Shown: in pieces, positions 9,092 to 17,486 of the stretch | How positions within the stretch are numbered: position 1 is the first letter of the stretch | How the letters are laid out: each line of letters starts with the position of its first letter | Assembly (NCBI RefSeq): GCF_023276405.1 | Contig: NZ_JALRMO010000001.1 | Span: 2,356,001 to 2,420,000 of the forward strand | Length of the DNA stretch: 64,000 bases | Source of the DNA: Paenibacillus hamazuiensis | GTDB taxonomy: Bacteria > Bacillota > Bacilli > Paenibacillales > NBRC-103111 | Direction of reading: 5' to 3' | Notes under the pieces: model-generated | What the model saw: the letters and a program-made list of their open reading frames with translations, nothing else | Databases searched by the model: none | Told to the model about the DNA's origin: nothing | Translations under genes and position numbers: made by a program

Positions 9092-9787
9092 TCAGGGACG
9101 AAAATAATGTCCGTATTTCGCTTTGATCACAGGCAGCTCTTCGTTCAGCTTGCCCAGATGGTGCTCCAGCGCTTCTTCCGCGGCTTGTTCGTCTCGGCTT
9201 GTCACCGCGCGAATCAGCGATTCGTGTTCGGCAATCAGCCGCTCGCCGTCGTTTAATTCACTCAGCGAGAGCAGGCGGAGCCGGTTCAGATGGCCGCGCA
9301 TACTGGAGACGACGGATATGAGCGTCGCATTGCCGGATAAGCTGAGCAGCAATCGGTGAAACCGCTCGTCCGCCTGAAGAAAAGCGATCATATCCCCATC
9401 GCGGGTTGCCTGCTTTTGCTCGGCGATGGTAACGCGGATTTGCCGGAGCAGCTCGGCGTGACGGCTGTCATCCGGATTCCAGCTGCCGGCCGCTTTGCGC
9501 ATGGCGCTTGACTCGAGGCTGTGTCGGACGAAGCGGGCCTCCTCGACCTTTTGCTCGGAAATGAGCGAAATACGGCCGCCCCGCTGCGGCAGCACTTCGA
9601 TCAGCTCCTCGGTGAGCAGCATGCGGAACGCTTCGCGAATCGGCGTCCGGCTCATGCCGAGCCCTTCGGAAATTTCCGCTTCATACACCATTTGGCCGGG
9701 CTCCAGCCGCAAATGGATGATCGCTTCGCGCAAATGCTCGTAAGCGAGCTCGGATAATGTTTTTCTGGAAGCGTTCGGTTGAAGCAA
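9092..9787 (-). CDS. GntR-family (FCD/FadR subfamily) transcriptional regulator
   Basis: A 231-residue regulator: N-terminal winged helix (KTLSELAYEHLREAI, LEPGQMVYEAEISEGLGMSR, TPIREAFRML; residues about 5-75) and a C-terminal all-helical FCD ligand-binding domain with the metal-type histidines in DERFHRLLL and a late H in EHESLIRAV. The start is read as TTG at 9787 because GGAGGG lies 6 nt upstream and the conserved domain begins right after; the open frame extends further upstream without any ribosome site. It is convergent with gerC. The adjacent upstream DNA (about 9818-9842) has GTATAC-like half-sites resembling GntR/FCD operators, so autoregulation is likely. Ligand unknown. Confidence 0.85.
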   Translation of the reverse strand: MLQPNASRKTLSELAYEHLREAIIHLRLEPGQMVYEAEISEGLGMSRTPIREAFRMLLTEELIEVLPQRGGRISLISEQKVEEARFVRHSLESSAMRKAAGSWNPDDSRHAELLRQIRVTIAEQKQATRDGDMIAFLQADERFHRLLLSLSGNATLISVVSSMRGHLNRLRLLSLSELNDGERLIAEHESLIRAVTSRDEQAAEEALEHHLGKLNEELPVIKAKYGHYFRP

Positions 9788-9817
9788 AGCAATCCCTCCA
9801 TGCAAATCGTTTACTTC

Positions 9818-9842
9818 TAGTATTTCGTATACTTGTATGCCA
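9818..9842. promoter_or_regulatory. candidate GntR-type operator
   Basis: Just upstream of the GntR/FCD gene the sequence CTAGTATTTCGTATAC is followed by TTGTATGC, giving GTATAC/GTAT half-sites of the kind bound by FCD-type GntR regulators. The assignment rests on motif resemblance only. Confidence 0.35.
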
Positions 9843-9913
9843 GTCAATAGCAAACAGCAAGAAATCGATGATCCGGACGGAGTGAGGCAGAAGGGTAGAG
9901 CGTGAACAGCGAT

Positions 9914-9947
9914 GCGGCAACGCGTGCGGTAAGGCATACGTTGCCGC
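9914..9947. terminator. hairpin downstream of the ABC exporter pair
   Basis: GCGGCAACG (9914-9922) pairs perfectly with CGTTGCCGC (9939-9947) between the end of the exporter gene and the GntR-type gene, both on the minus strand. There is no U-tract on the minus strand, so termination efficiency is doubtful. Confidence 0.4.
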
Positions 9948-10000
9948 TTTCGCTTTCTGCAGGATAGCTGGGGGAGGGAGCCGTTTGCCGATCAGTCGGC

Positions 10001-11782
10001 TCAATCGGCTTCACGGTGCCACAGGCGGCGCATCTCTTCGCTTGACGCGAGCAATTCGTCCAGCGTGCCTTCCGCTTCGATGCGGCCGTCCTTCAGCACG
10101 ACGATGTGATCCGCCCGCGTAAACGCCGCCTTGCGGTGCGACACAACGACGCAGGCCGCGCTGCGCTGCTCCGCGAGCCGCTCCCACAGCTTGCGCTCGG
10201 TATCGACGTCGAGCGCGCTGGACAAATCGTCGAAGACGAGCATCTGCGCGTCCCGTACGAACATCCGAGCGGCGGCCGTGCGCTGCGCCTGGCCGCCCGA
10301 CAGCTTGACGCCGCGCGGCCCGATTACGGTTTCGAGGCCGTGCGGCAGCTGCGCCAGGTCCGCCTCCAGCACTGCGGAGCGGACCGCGGCGTCAAGTCGC
10401 TCGGGCGGGGCCTCTAGCCCGAGCAAAATGTTTTCGCGCAGCGTGTCGCTGTACAGCCGGGGAATTTGCGGCGTATAAGCGCTCCGCGGCGGCGTGAAGA
10501 AGGTGCCGGGGTCGGCGACCGGCCCGCCGTTCCAAAGGATCTCGCCGCTGTCCTTCGGCAGCAGGCCCAGCAGTGCGCGCACGAGCGTCGTCTTACCCGA
10601 CCCGATGCGGCCGGTGATCACCGTGAACGAGCCGGGCGTTATCCGCAAACGAATGTCTTCGATGCCGCGGCCCGTTTCCGGGTACCTGTACGTGAGCCCG
10701 CTTGCTTCCAGCAGCGACAGCGGCTGAGCATCGGCCTGTGCGGGCAGAGCATCCGCTCCCGGCTGGAACTTTTCGGGCGGCGGAATATCGCCGCGCAGAT
10801 AGAGCGGGTGAGGCTCGAGCAGCTTGTGTGGATCGTCCCCCTGCAGCAGAGTGATCAATCGCTCTTTGGAAACTTGACACTGCTTATAGTAGGTTAAAAA
10901 TTTCCCGAAATTTTGGATAAATTGGGTGACGAAGTTTAAATAATAGACAAAAAGCGCGAAGTCGCCCACCGTAAAACTGCCGTCACGCATCGCGTGGGCG
11001 GCGAGCAGCAAAATGAGCCCGGTGCCGATATTCACCGTATTGGAGAACACCGAGTCCAGCATTTGCGTCAGCAGCGCATCCTTCAGCATCGCCTGGCGCC
11101 GGTTGTCGTTGAGGCTGCGGAACCGGGAGATGACGCGATCTTCTGCGCCGGCGACCTGGATCGACTGGACTGCGCTGAACATTTCGCTGATCGCCCCGGT
11201 CACCTGCGCCGTCGCTTTGCGGCTGGCGGCGCGGTATTTTTGCAGCAGGGCGGTGGCCAGTTGGGCGACGGTCACGACGACGACGAGCGGAACGAACACC
11301 CAAACGGTCAGTCCCGCGTGAATGCGGATTAGGATGAAGAACGAAACGACGGCAAACACCGTCATGCCGAACGAGTCAACGGACCAGCTGACCGTTTCCT
11401 CCGCTTGATCGACGTCGTCGCGGAAGCTGCTGATCGCTTCGCCGGGGGACCCCGGAATCGCCCGCGCGCCGGGCTTTTTCAAAACATGGCTGAGCAAGTT
11501 GCGGCGAAGCAGTCCGCCAATCCTTTGCCGAAAGTTCACATCCGTCAGAAAGCCGAAAATGATCAGCACAACGCGGACGAGAGCGGAAGCGAGCAGCAGC
11601 GCAATGAGCGTCCAGACGCTAAGGGTCGCAGGGGCATCGCCCGACAATGTATCGAAAAAGCGCTTGGTTACGAGCCCCGGCAAAATGGGGGCAAGATAAA
11701 TAAGCGACCAAGCCGTGGCGTTCAGCCAATATAACAAGGGACGATAAGAGATCATCCGGATTAAAAATGTAAACGTGCTCAT
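10001..11782 (-). CDS. ABC exporter half-transporter (degenerate-site subunit)
   Basis: A 593-residue type I ABC exporter half: six-helix membrane domain (about residues 1-300) and C-terminal ATPase. Walker A is GRIGSGKTT, the signature is LSGGQ, and the H-loop is VVSHRKA. The Walker B end reads [10 protein letters not shown], so the catalytic glutamate is replaced by aspartate. An AAGGAGG site precedes the ATG at 11782. It follows the partner gene by 43 bp, so the two form one operon. The substitution here and the LSAGE signature in the partner are the usual marks of a heterodimeric exporter with one degenerate ATP site (BmrCD/TM287-288 style). Substrate unknown; drug or peptide export is likely. 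Confidence 0.9.
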   Translation of the reverse strand: MSTFTFLIRMISYRPLLYWLNATAWSLIYLAPILPGLVTKRFFDTLSGDAPATLSVWTLIALLLASALVRVVLIIFGFLTDVNFRQRIGGLLRRNLLSHVLKKPGARAIPGSPGEAISSFRDDVDQAEETVSWSVDSFGMTVFAVVSFFILIRIHAGLTVWVFVPLVVVVTVAQLATALLQKYRAASRKATAQVTGAISEMFSAVQSIQVAGAEDRVISRFRSLNDNRRQAMLKDALLTQMLDSVFSNTVNIGTGLILLLAAHAMRDGSFTVGDFALFVYYLNFVTQFIQNFGKFLTYYKQCQVSKERLITLLQGDDPHKLLEPHPLYLRGDIPPPEKFQPGADALPAQADAQPLSLLEASGLTYRYPETGRGIEDIRLRITPGSFTVITGRIGSGKTTLVRALLGLLPKDSGEILWNGGPVADPGTFFTPPRSAYTPQIPRLYSDTLRENILLGLEAPPERLDAAVRSAVLEADLAQLPHGLETVIGPRGVKLSGGQAQRTAAARMFVRDAQMLVFDDLSSALDVDTERKLWERLAEQRSAACVVVSHRKAAFTRADHIVVLKDGRIEAEGTLDELLASSEEMRRLWHREAD

Positions 11783-11825
11783 CGGCGATCTGCCTCCTTT
11801 CTCCGAAAGGAACGTTTCTTAATGG

Positions 11826-13577
11826 TCATGCGAGCATCTCCTCCAGGCCGATTTCCAGCGTGCGGCTGTATCGCGAGCCCGGATCTGCGGCCAGACGGGC
11901 CCGTTCTCCGAACTCGGCGATTCGGCCGTTATCGAGAATAAGGATGTGATCGGCCTTTTGAATCGTGGCCAGCCTGTGAGCGATGATGATGCAGGTCCGG
12001 TCTTTCAGCAGCTTGGCTGTAGCCGATTCGATCTTTTGCTCGGTAGCCGGGTCCAGCCTTGACGACGCTTCGTCCAATATGACTAGGCCGGGATCAGCGA
12101 GAAACACGCGGGCAAACGAGATCAGCTGCGCCTCTCCGGCGGACAAGCCGCCGCCTCCGGATTCGAGCGGCGTGTCCAGTCCGAGCGGCAAAGAGCCGAG
12201 CCAGCGGCCCATGCCGAGCTCCTCCAGCACCTGCACGATGAAGTTATCCGGCACGCTTTCATCGAAAAACGTCAGGTTGTCACGCAGTGTGCCCTGAAAC
12301 AGCTCGATGTTTTGCGTGACAAGTCCGACTTTGCCGCGCAGATCCGCAAGCTTCGCTTCACGGATGTCGGTGCCCCCGAGCAGGATGCGTCCCTGCTGCG
12401 GGTCGTAGAAGCGGAGCAGCAGCCGCGCCAGCGTAGTCTTGCCGCTGCCGGTTCGTCCGAGCAGACCGAGCACCTTTCCTCGCTGCAGCTCGAAGTCGAT
12501 TTCCTGCAGCGTCGTAGAGTCCGCTTCATAGCCGAAGGTGACCCGATCGAAACGGACCGACAACGCGCCGGGGGGAAGGGGAGTCCCGGGACCGTCCTTA
12601 ATCGCCGATTCGGTTTGCAAAAGCTCGCGAATCCGGATGATGCTTGCATCTGCTTTTTGCAAATCTTCCATTTGCGTACGGATTTTCTCTATCGGCTTTG
12701 CCATTAGTTCGGTATAATAAAACACCATGTAGACGGTGCCCAGCGTGATCGTGCCTTTCTTCCATAAATAAGCGGTCAAAGCGAAAGCGATTGCGTTGCC
12801 GATCGTAAATACGACCAAGGTGACGATCCACATCGACGCCCAGCCGAAAAACGCGCGAATGCGCAGCGGCAGCCATTTTCGCAGCATAAGATGAAAACGG
12901 TGCATGACGAAACCCGTAGCGCCATTGGCGCGCGTATCCTCGGTTCCTTCCAGATGTTCGCCCAAAAAGCCGTAAAAATCGCTGCTCATTTGGCGCAGCC
13001 TCCCCCAATGGGGGACCGCAAATTGGCGGATGTACTGGATTGCAAACATCGCAAATACGACGAATAGCAGCATCCCCGCGCCGATAATCCAATCTTCGCG
13101 GAACATCAGCACGAGAATGCCGGCCACGAGCAGCAAATTGCTGAGCAGCGATACCGCAAAGTTGGAAAAGAAGTTCGCCAAATTGTTGATATCACCGTCA
13201 ACCTTTTCGATAATCGCTCCGGACGTATTTGATTTATGGAATGACATGTCGAGCCTGAGGACGTGGGAGGCAACATCGCCGCGAAGCTTGTTGGTTGCAA
13301 TCCATCCGATGTTCTCTCCGATATAGGTGGCAAGTACGGTGACGCCCTGGTGCAATAGGGAGACACCAATAAATAGCGCGGCCGCATAGATGAGCAGGTT
13401 CGTATCGCTTTGCGCTTTCGCCGTATCGATGAAATAACGGATAATTTGCGGATTGACGAGCTGCATTCCGATTCCGGCGAGGAGTAAAACCATAAGCCAC
13501 AGCATGTTTTTCCATTGGGCCGTAAGATAGCTTCTGAGAAGCAATACATACTCCTGTATCGGAATTTTTCGTTTCAT
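11826..13577 (-). CDS. ABC exporter half-transporter (catalytic-glutamate subunit)
   Basis: A 583-residue type I ABC exporter half. Six-helix membrane domain (about 1-310), then an ATPase with Walker A GRTGSGKTT, Walker B VILDEASSRLD (catalytic Glu present), H-loop IIAHRLATI, and an altered signature LSAGE instead of LSGGQ. It is the first gene of a two-gene minus-strand operon, with AAAGGAG upstream of its ATG at 13577. It complements the downstream half: its own Walker A/B pair with the partner's intact LSGGQ to build the active site. A small orphan ORF diverges from its promoter region at 13611. Confidence 0.9.
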   Translation of the reverse strand: MKRKIPIQEYVLLLRSYLTAQWKNMLWLMVLLLAGIGMQLVNPQIIRYFIDTAKAQSDTNLLIYAAALFIGVSLLHQGVTVLATYIGENIGWIATNKLRGDVASHVLRLDMSFHKSNTSGAIIEKVDGDINNLANFFSNFAVSLLSNLLLVAGILVLMFREDWIIGAGMLLFVVFAMFAIQYIRQFAVPHWGRLRQMSSDFYGFLGEHLEGTEDTRANGATGFVMHRFHLMLRKWLPLRIRAFFGWASMWIVTLVVFTIGNAIAFALTAYLWKKGTITLGTVYMVFYYTELMAKPIEKIRTQMEDLQKADASIIRIRELLQTESAIKDGPGTPLPPGALSVRFDRVTFGYEADSTTLQEIDFELQRGKVLGLLGRTGSGKTTLARLLLRFYDPQQGRILLGGTDIREAKLADLRGKVGLVTQNIELFQGTLRDNLTFFDESVPDNFIVQVLEELGMGRWLGSLPLGLDTPLESGGGGLSAGEAQLISFARVFLADPGLVILDEASSRLDPATEQKIESATAKLLKDRTCIIIAHRLATIQKADHILILDNGRIAEFGERARLAADPGSRYSRTLEIGLEEMLA

Positions 13578-13610
13578 ATAGAGGGGCTCCTTTCAGAGGG
13601 CGGTAGCAGT

Positions 13611-13739
13611 ATGTTTATTAAAGGTATTACTCAGGTGTACGGTGGAACACATCATTTGATTCCGGCAAATTTTGGGCATCCCTTTGTTACTTTAGACGAA
13701 CACGGCCGTAGGGTCAATGGTGATTACGATTATACTTGA
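13611..13739 (+). CDS. orphan small ORF (42 codons), unknown
   Basis: ATG at 13611, stop at 13737-13739. The peptide (MFIKGITQVYGGTHHLIPAN, then a HPFVTLDEHGRR stretch ending GDYDYT) has no family I recognise, no signal peptide and no Cys. A weak purine-rich site (GAGGGCGG) is upstream. It starts 33 bp from the divergent ABC exporter gene and sits at the edge of an AT-rich island that also carries the toxin-antitoxin pair. Possibilities are a genuine small protein or peptide handled by the exporter, or the C-terminal remnant of a lost gene. The open frame extends back into the exporter gene only as antisense. Confidence 0.35.
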   Translation: MFIKGITQVYGGTHHLIPANFGHPFVTLDEHGRRVNGDYDYT

Positions 13740-13899
13740 ACTATGCAGAATAGCTTTATTATTTTAGTTAATCAAAATAATAATTAATGACATTAATTAT
13801 AAATTTGACTAATATTAAATCAGATTTATTTTATTCGCCATTATTCTCTTATTCTCTGTTTCTATGCGAACTTTCAACAGATATGGCAGTCCGGAATGG
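13740..13899. other. AT-rich intergenic DNA at island edge
   Basis: About 160 bp of very AT-rich sequence between the small ORF and the toxin-antitoxin promoter. No gene or clear repeat is seen; its composition contrasts with the GC-richer neighbours and suggests acquired DNA. Confidence 0.5.
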
Positions 13900-13938
13900 T
13901 TGAGGTTATATCGTTATTTTGATATAATACCGATATAA
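13900..13938 (+). promoter_or_regulatory. toxin-antitoxin promoter with overlapping palindromic operator
   Basis: A -35 TTGAGG (13900-13905), 17-bp spacer and -10 TATAAT (13923-13928) precede the antitoxin gene. A perfect 8-bp inverted repeat, TTATATCG (13906-13913) and CGATATAA (13931-13938), brackets the -10. This is where a Phd/YefM-type antitoxin would bind to autoregulate. Confidence 0.7.
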
Positions 13939-13956
13939 TAAATGCGAGGTGATAAA

Positions 13957-14220
13957 ATGCCTACCATTAGACCAAGTTCGGATTTGAGGAACAAATATAA
14001 TGAAATATCTGATTTTTGCCATAAATATGCAGAACCTGTTTACATTACGAAAAACGGTCAAGGCGATTTGGCTGTTATGAGTATTGAGACGTATGAGAAG
14101 CTGGTCGGCAAATTTGAATTATACAAATTGCTTGATGAAGGTATGGATGCTGTTAAAGAAAAGAGGGTAAGATCTTTTCGCGAAGCGCTTCATGACATTC
14201 AAAAGGATTTTGTAAAGTGA
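13957..14220 (+). CDS. Phd/YefM-type antitoxin
   Basis: An 87-residue antitoxin. The N-terminal Phd/YefM fold is visible in MPTIRPSSDLRNKYNEISDF, VYITKNGQGDLAVMSIETYE; the C-terminal tail (VRSFREALHDIQKDF) would wrap the toxin. The start at 13957 follows GAGGTGAT; an in-frame ATG at 13942 would lie inside that site. It overlaps the toxin gene by 4 nt (GTGA). The pair is AT-rich compared with its neighbours, as expected for a horizontally moved module, and has a palindromic operator just upstream. Confidence 0.88.
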   Translation: MPTIRPSSDLRNKYNEISDFCHKYAEPVYITKNGQGDLAVMSIETYEKLVGKFELYKLLDEGMDAVKEKRVRSFREALHDIQKDFVK

Positions 14221-14531
14221 AAATCTATAATATCGCCATATCTGAACCAGCCGAATTTGATATACGGGGAATTGCTGAATATATTGCGCTTGAATTGAAG
14301 GAACCATTGACAGCAGAGAACATGATCTCTGGAATCGGAGAAGCAATATTTGAATTGGAGCAATTCCCTTATAGATACCCATTAGTTAAAGATGAGAAGT
14401 TAGCTTCTCAAGGTATCAGAATGCTGCCGGTTGGTAATTACATTGTTTTCTATGTTATATCTGAAAGTAACGATTCGATTGTTGTTACTCGAATCTTATA
14501 TGGCAAACGAGAATGGAATATGTTTTTATAA
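14217..14531 (+). CDS. RelE/ParE-family toxin
   Basis: A 104-residue toxin starting with GTG that overlaps the antitoxin stop. ISEPAEFDIRGIAEYIA at the N-terminus and RMLPVGNYIVFYVI plus ILYGKREW at the C-terminus are RelE/ParE-fold signatures. Whether it cleaves mRNA on the ribosome (RelE) or targets gyrase (ParE) cannot be decided from the sequence. A strong terminator follows, so the module is a self-contained bicistron. Confidence 0.87.
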   Translation: MKIYNIAISEPAEFDIRGIAEYIALELKEPLTAENMISGIGEAIFELEQFPYRYPLVKDEKLASQGIRMLPVGNYIVFYVISESNDSIVVTRILYGKREWNMFL

Positions 14532-14553
14532 AAAAGTTGGTACCGCAGAAGAT

Positions 14554-14591
14554 AAGCCTTTCGTCCTTGATCGGACGAGAGGCTTTTTTTG
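14554..14591 (+). terminator. Rho-independent terminator of the toxin-antitoxin operon
   Basis: AAGCCTTTCGTCC (14554-14566) pairs with GGACGAGAGGCTT (14573-14585), followed directly by a T-run. Confidence 0.9.
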
Positions 14592-14763
14592 CGTTATGGC
14601 GGAATAAACGAACCATTTCCCGGGCAACCGCAAAAGTCGCGGGAAAATGCCCCGAATCGATCTCTTTTAGCGAAATATGGAGCATTGCCGAAAAATGTGT
14701 CAGCGCATAGGAAGCCGCCTCAAGGAAAAACTATCGTAAAGATAAGGCAGGCAGGGAGCGGCT

Positions 14764-15450
14764 ATGGACGAACGCATTTTGCTGATCGAAGACGAAGAGC
14801 ATATCGCCCGGGTGCTGAAGCTCGAGCTCGAACATGAAGGTTATGAAACGGGTGTCGCTTATGACGGGAGAACCGGGGTCGAATTGGCGCTGGGCGAATC
14901 GTGGGATCTGATCCTGCTCGACGTCATGCTGCCGGAGCTGAACGGTATGGAAGTGCTTCGCCGAATCCGCCAAGCCGACAACTACGTACCGATCATCATG
15001 CTGACCGCACGCGGAACGACCCCCGATGTGGTAAGCGGCTTCGGCCAAGGGGCAAACGATTACGTCACCAAGCCTTTTGTGATTGAAGAGCTGCTCGCCC
15101 GGATCCGCAATTTGCTTACTATATCGAAACCGCGCGTAAACGAGGAACCCGTACTGAAAGTCGACGACCTGACCATCGATACGAAGGCGAGAAAAGTGAC
15201 GCGTTACGGGGAGCAGGTCGACCTGACTCCCAAGGAGTTCGATCTTCTTCTTTATCTTGTCAAGCATAACGGGGAAGTTTGTTCGCGGGATCAAATCATT
15301 TCGGACGTTTGGGGTTACGATTTCGTCGGGGATACGAATATTGTCGACGTATACATCCGGTATTTGCGGCAAAAGGTGGACAAAGGGCGGCCGACCAAGC
15401 TGATCCAAACTTCGCGGGGCGTCGGCTATTACATCGATGCCGATGTGTAA
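14764..15450 (+). CDS. OmpR-family response regulator (ArlR/YkoG-like)
   Basis: A 228-residue regulator. Receiver domain at residues 1-120, with the acidic pair in LLIEDEEH, phospho-acceptor Asp53 in LILLDVMLP, the conserved LTARG and the lysine in VTKPF. C-terminal winged-helix domain (about 130-228) with LTPKEFDLLLYLVKHNGEV and TSRGVGYYI. Closest in style to S. aureus ArlR / B. subtilis YkoG. It lies 15 bp upstream of its kinase gene, so the two are co-transcribed. Confidence 0.93.
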   Translation: MDERILLIEDEEHIARVLKLELEHEGYETGVAYDGRTGVELALGESWDLILLDVMLPELNGMEVLRRIRQADNYVPIIMLTARGTTPDVVSGFGQGANDYVTKPFVIEELLARIRNLLTISKPRVNEEPVLKVDDLTIDTKARKVTRYGEQVDLTPKEFDLLLYLVKHNGEVCSRDQIISDVWGYDFVGDTNIVDVYIRYLRQKVDKGRPTKLIQTSRGVGYYIDADV

Positions 15451-15465
15451 CGGGGAGCGTTCATT

Positions 15466-16845
15466 ATGAGTTTAAAAACGCGTCTCATCATGCTCACCAG
15501 CATTTGGATCGTACTTCTCGTCGCCTTGTTTAACCTGTTCATCTATTTCTTTTTTGTACGGATGTCAACGCTTAGCGAAAATCGGCTTGTCTGGAACAAA
15601 GCGCAAATTATTTTGCGCGATCCGGACATTCATTCCCCGAAAAATTGGGACGATCCGAAGCTGCTCGATGAATTTCTCGAGCCGAATACGCTGATTCGTA
15701 TCATTGACCGCGATAATACCGTGAGAACCGTTTCCTTCAGCGACGAAAATTTGCTGCAGCATCCGCCCGTGTTTCGCACCGATTATTACTGGGTGAGCAA
15801 ACGGTACAACGGATTTCGCGCGATTTTTATCCAGGTGCCGATTTACAGCAAAAAAGAGCAGGTCGGCCAGCTTGAAATCGGCAAGTCGTTAAACGTATTA
15901 AACGATTATTTAAGTGTGCTTGTCACCGCGCTCACGCTTACTTCGATCGGGATATTGCTGTTTTCCGTCGTAGGCGGCTTTTTTTATACCCGCTTTATTT
16001 TCCGACCGATCCGCGAGCTGTTCTCGACGATGCAGACGATCCAGAAAAAAGGTTCCTTTGCCAAGCTGAGCCCGGAGCTGACGATGAAACAGGACGAATT
16101 GGGCAGACTCGGCATGACCTTTAACGAGATGATCGACCGTCTTGAAGAAAACGACCGCAGGCAAAGGCAGTTCGTCGGAGACGCCTCGCATGAGCTGCGC
16201 ACGCCGCTGACCGTTATCGAAAGTTATGTCAGCTTGCTGAGCAGATGGGGCGGGGACGACCCGAGCATTCGCGAGGAAGCGCTTGAGGCGATCAAAACGG
16301 AGACGAAACGGCTGAAAACGCTGACCAGCTCCTTGCTTCGCCTTGCGGAATCGGAACGCGAAGCGGAGCCGAATCGCCAGGAAACGCCGCTTATCCCGCT
16401 GATCCGCCAGACGATCGATTCGTTTAAGGTGACGTTTCATCGAAATATCAGCTTGCTTTGCGAAGGGGACGATGCGGCCGTCTATGCCGACCCGGAACAA
16501 ATTCGCCAGCTGCTTGTTATTTTGCTCGACAATGCAATCAAATACAGCTCCGATGACATCGAGCTTTCATTGGAAGATCGGCCGAGCTACGTCCTGTTGA
16601 AGGTGAAAGACCGCGGGATCGGCATTCCCGAAGACGAATTGCCGCATATTTTCGAACGGTTTTACCGCGTGGACAAGGCTCGCGGGCGAAAAACCGGGGG
16701 CAGCGGGCTGGGGTTGTCCATCGCCAAACGTATAGTCGATTTGCACCACGGAAGCATTGATGCGCTGAGCGAGGAAGGGGTCGGCACGACGATCCGCGTC
16801 AAGCTTCCGAAGCGGAGTGAAACGTTTACAAGGAGCAAATCATGA
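15466..16845 (+). CDS. sensor histidine kinase (ArlS/YkoH-like)
   Basis: A 459-residue membrane kinase. Helix 1 at about residues 9-31, an extracytoplasmic sensor of about 115 residues, helix 2 at about 150-175, HAMP (about 176-232), then the H-box RRQRQFVGDASHELRTPL with His242. The ATPase domain has the N-box LDNAIKYSS, G1 DRGIGIPEDELPHIFERFYR and G2 GGSGLGLSIAKRIV. The RRQRQFVGDASHELRTPL spacing and length resemble ArlS/YkoH kinases. The stimulus is unknown. It is the second gene of the operon with the response regulator; the next gene (NlpC/P60) has its own ribosome site and a 155-bp gap. Confidence 0.93.
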   Translation: MSLKTRLIMLTSIWIVLLVALFNLFIYFFFVRMSTLSENRLVWNKAQIILRDPDIHSPKNWDDPKLLDEFLEPNTLIRIIDRDNTVRTVSFSDENLLQHPPVFRTDYYWVSKRYNGFRAIFIQVPIYSKKEQVGQLEIGKSLNVLNDYLSVLVTALTLTSIGILLFSVVGGFFYTRFIFRPIRELFSTMQTIQKKGSFAKLSPELTMKQDELGRLGMTFNEMIDRLEENDRRQRQFVGDASHELRTPLTVIESYVSLLSRWGGDDPSIREEALEAIKTETKRLKTLTSSLLRLAESEREAEPNRQETPLIPLIRQTIDSFKVTFHRNISLLCEGDDAAVYADPEQIRQLLVILLDNAIKYSSDDIELSLEDRPSYVLLKVKDRGIGIPEDELPHIFERFYRVDKARGRKTGGSGLGLSIAKRIVDLHHGSIDALSEEGVGTTIRVKLPKRSETFTRSKS

Positions 16846-17000
16846 GATAATTCTCATTGTTTTCTAATAAAATGGGTTAAACCGCGTTCTGTCAAGTGTT
16901 CGCACGACTACAGGAAAATAGTGGAATTTTTTATTGTGTTATAGTGTGGTCAAGGCAATTGAACAGCCAAAAATCACGCTTACAATGGGAGGTTTTACTG

Positions 17001-17486
17001 ATGATGAACATGTGGAACGCGAAACAATGGGCAAAAAAGCTGATGACCGCAGGACTCGGAGCTGCAATCCTGTTCTCCGGTAGCATGGCATTGCCGACGC
17101 ATAGCGCTTACGCCTATTCGTCGTCACAAGCCCAGGGCGTAATTTCGACGGCAAAAAGATTTATCGGAACACCGTATAGATTCGGTTCGCCGATCGGCTC
17201 GACACGTACGTTTGACTGCTCCTCGTTCACTTGGACCGCTTTTCATTATAACGGCATTAACCTGCCGAGATCGTCGCAAGAGCAGTCCCGTGCAGGACAG
17301 TATGTGCCGAAAAGCAATTTGATGCCGGGAGATCTCGTATTTTTCTATTCGCCGATTCACCACGTCGGCATTTATATCGGGAACGGCAAATTCATTCATA
17401 CGTGGGGTGGCCCGGGCGTTATGATTTCGGATCTTAACCAGGGCTGGTGGAAAAACAATTATACGACTGCCCGCCGTGTACTGTAA
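17001..17486 (+). CDS. secreted NlpC/P60 peptidoglycan endopeptidase
   Basis: A 161-residue cell-wall hydrolase. Signal peptide of about 38 residues (cleavage after SAYA), then a single NlpC/P60 domain: catalytic Cys73 in TFDCSSFTWT, His121 in HHVGIYIGNGKF, third residue His133 in FIHTWG. It would cut D-Glu-meso-DAP-type peptide links. The start at 17001 is set by GGGAGG 8 nt upstream and the signal peptide; the frame is open further up without support. Its 3' end overlaps the convergent methylmalonyl-CoA mutase small-subunit gene by 53 bp. Confidence 0.92.
   Translation: MMNMWNAKQWAKKLMTAGLGAAILFSGSMALPTHSAYAYSSSQAQGVISTAKRFIGTPYRFGSPIGSTRTFDCSSFTWTAFHYNGINLPRSSQEQSRAGQYVPKSNLMPGDLVFFYSPIHHVGIYIGNGKFIHTWGGPGVMISDLNQGWWKNNYTTARRVL

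Noticed and set aside
14513-14837. Short plus-strand ORFs between the toxin gene and the response regulator
   Set aside because: They start inside the toxin gene or its terminator and lack ribosome sites; the region is most simply a promoter region.
14764-16845. PhoP/PhoR identity for the two-component system
   Set aside because: The kinase is shorter than PhoR, and its H-box block and length fit ArlS/YkoH better, despite the PhoP-box-like array nearby.
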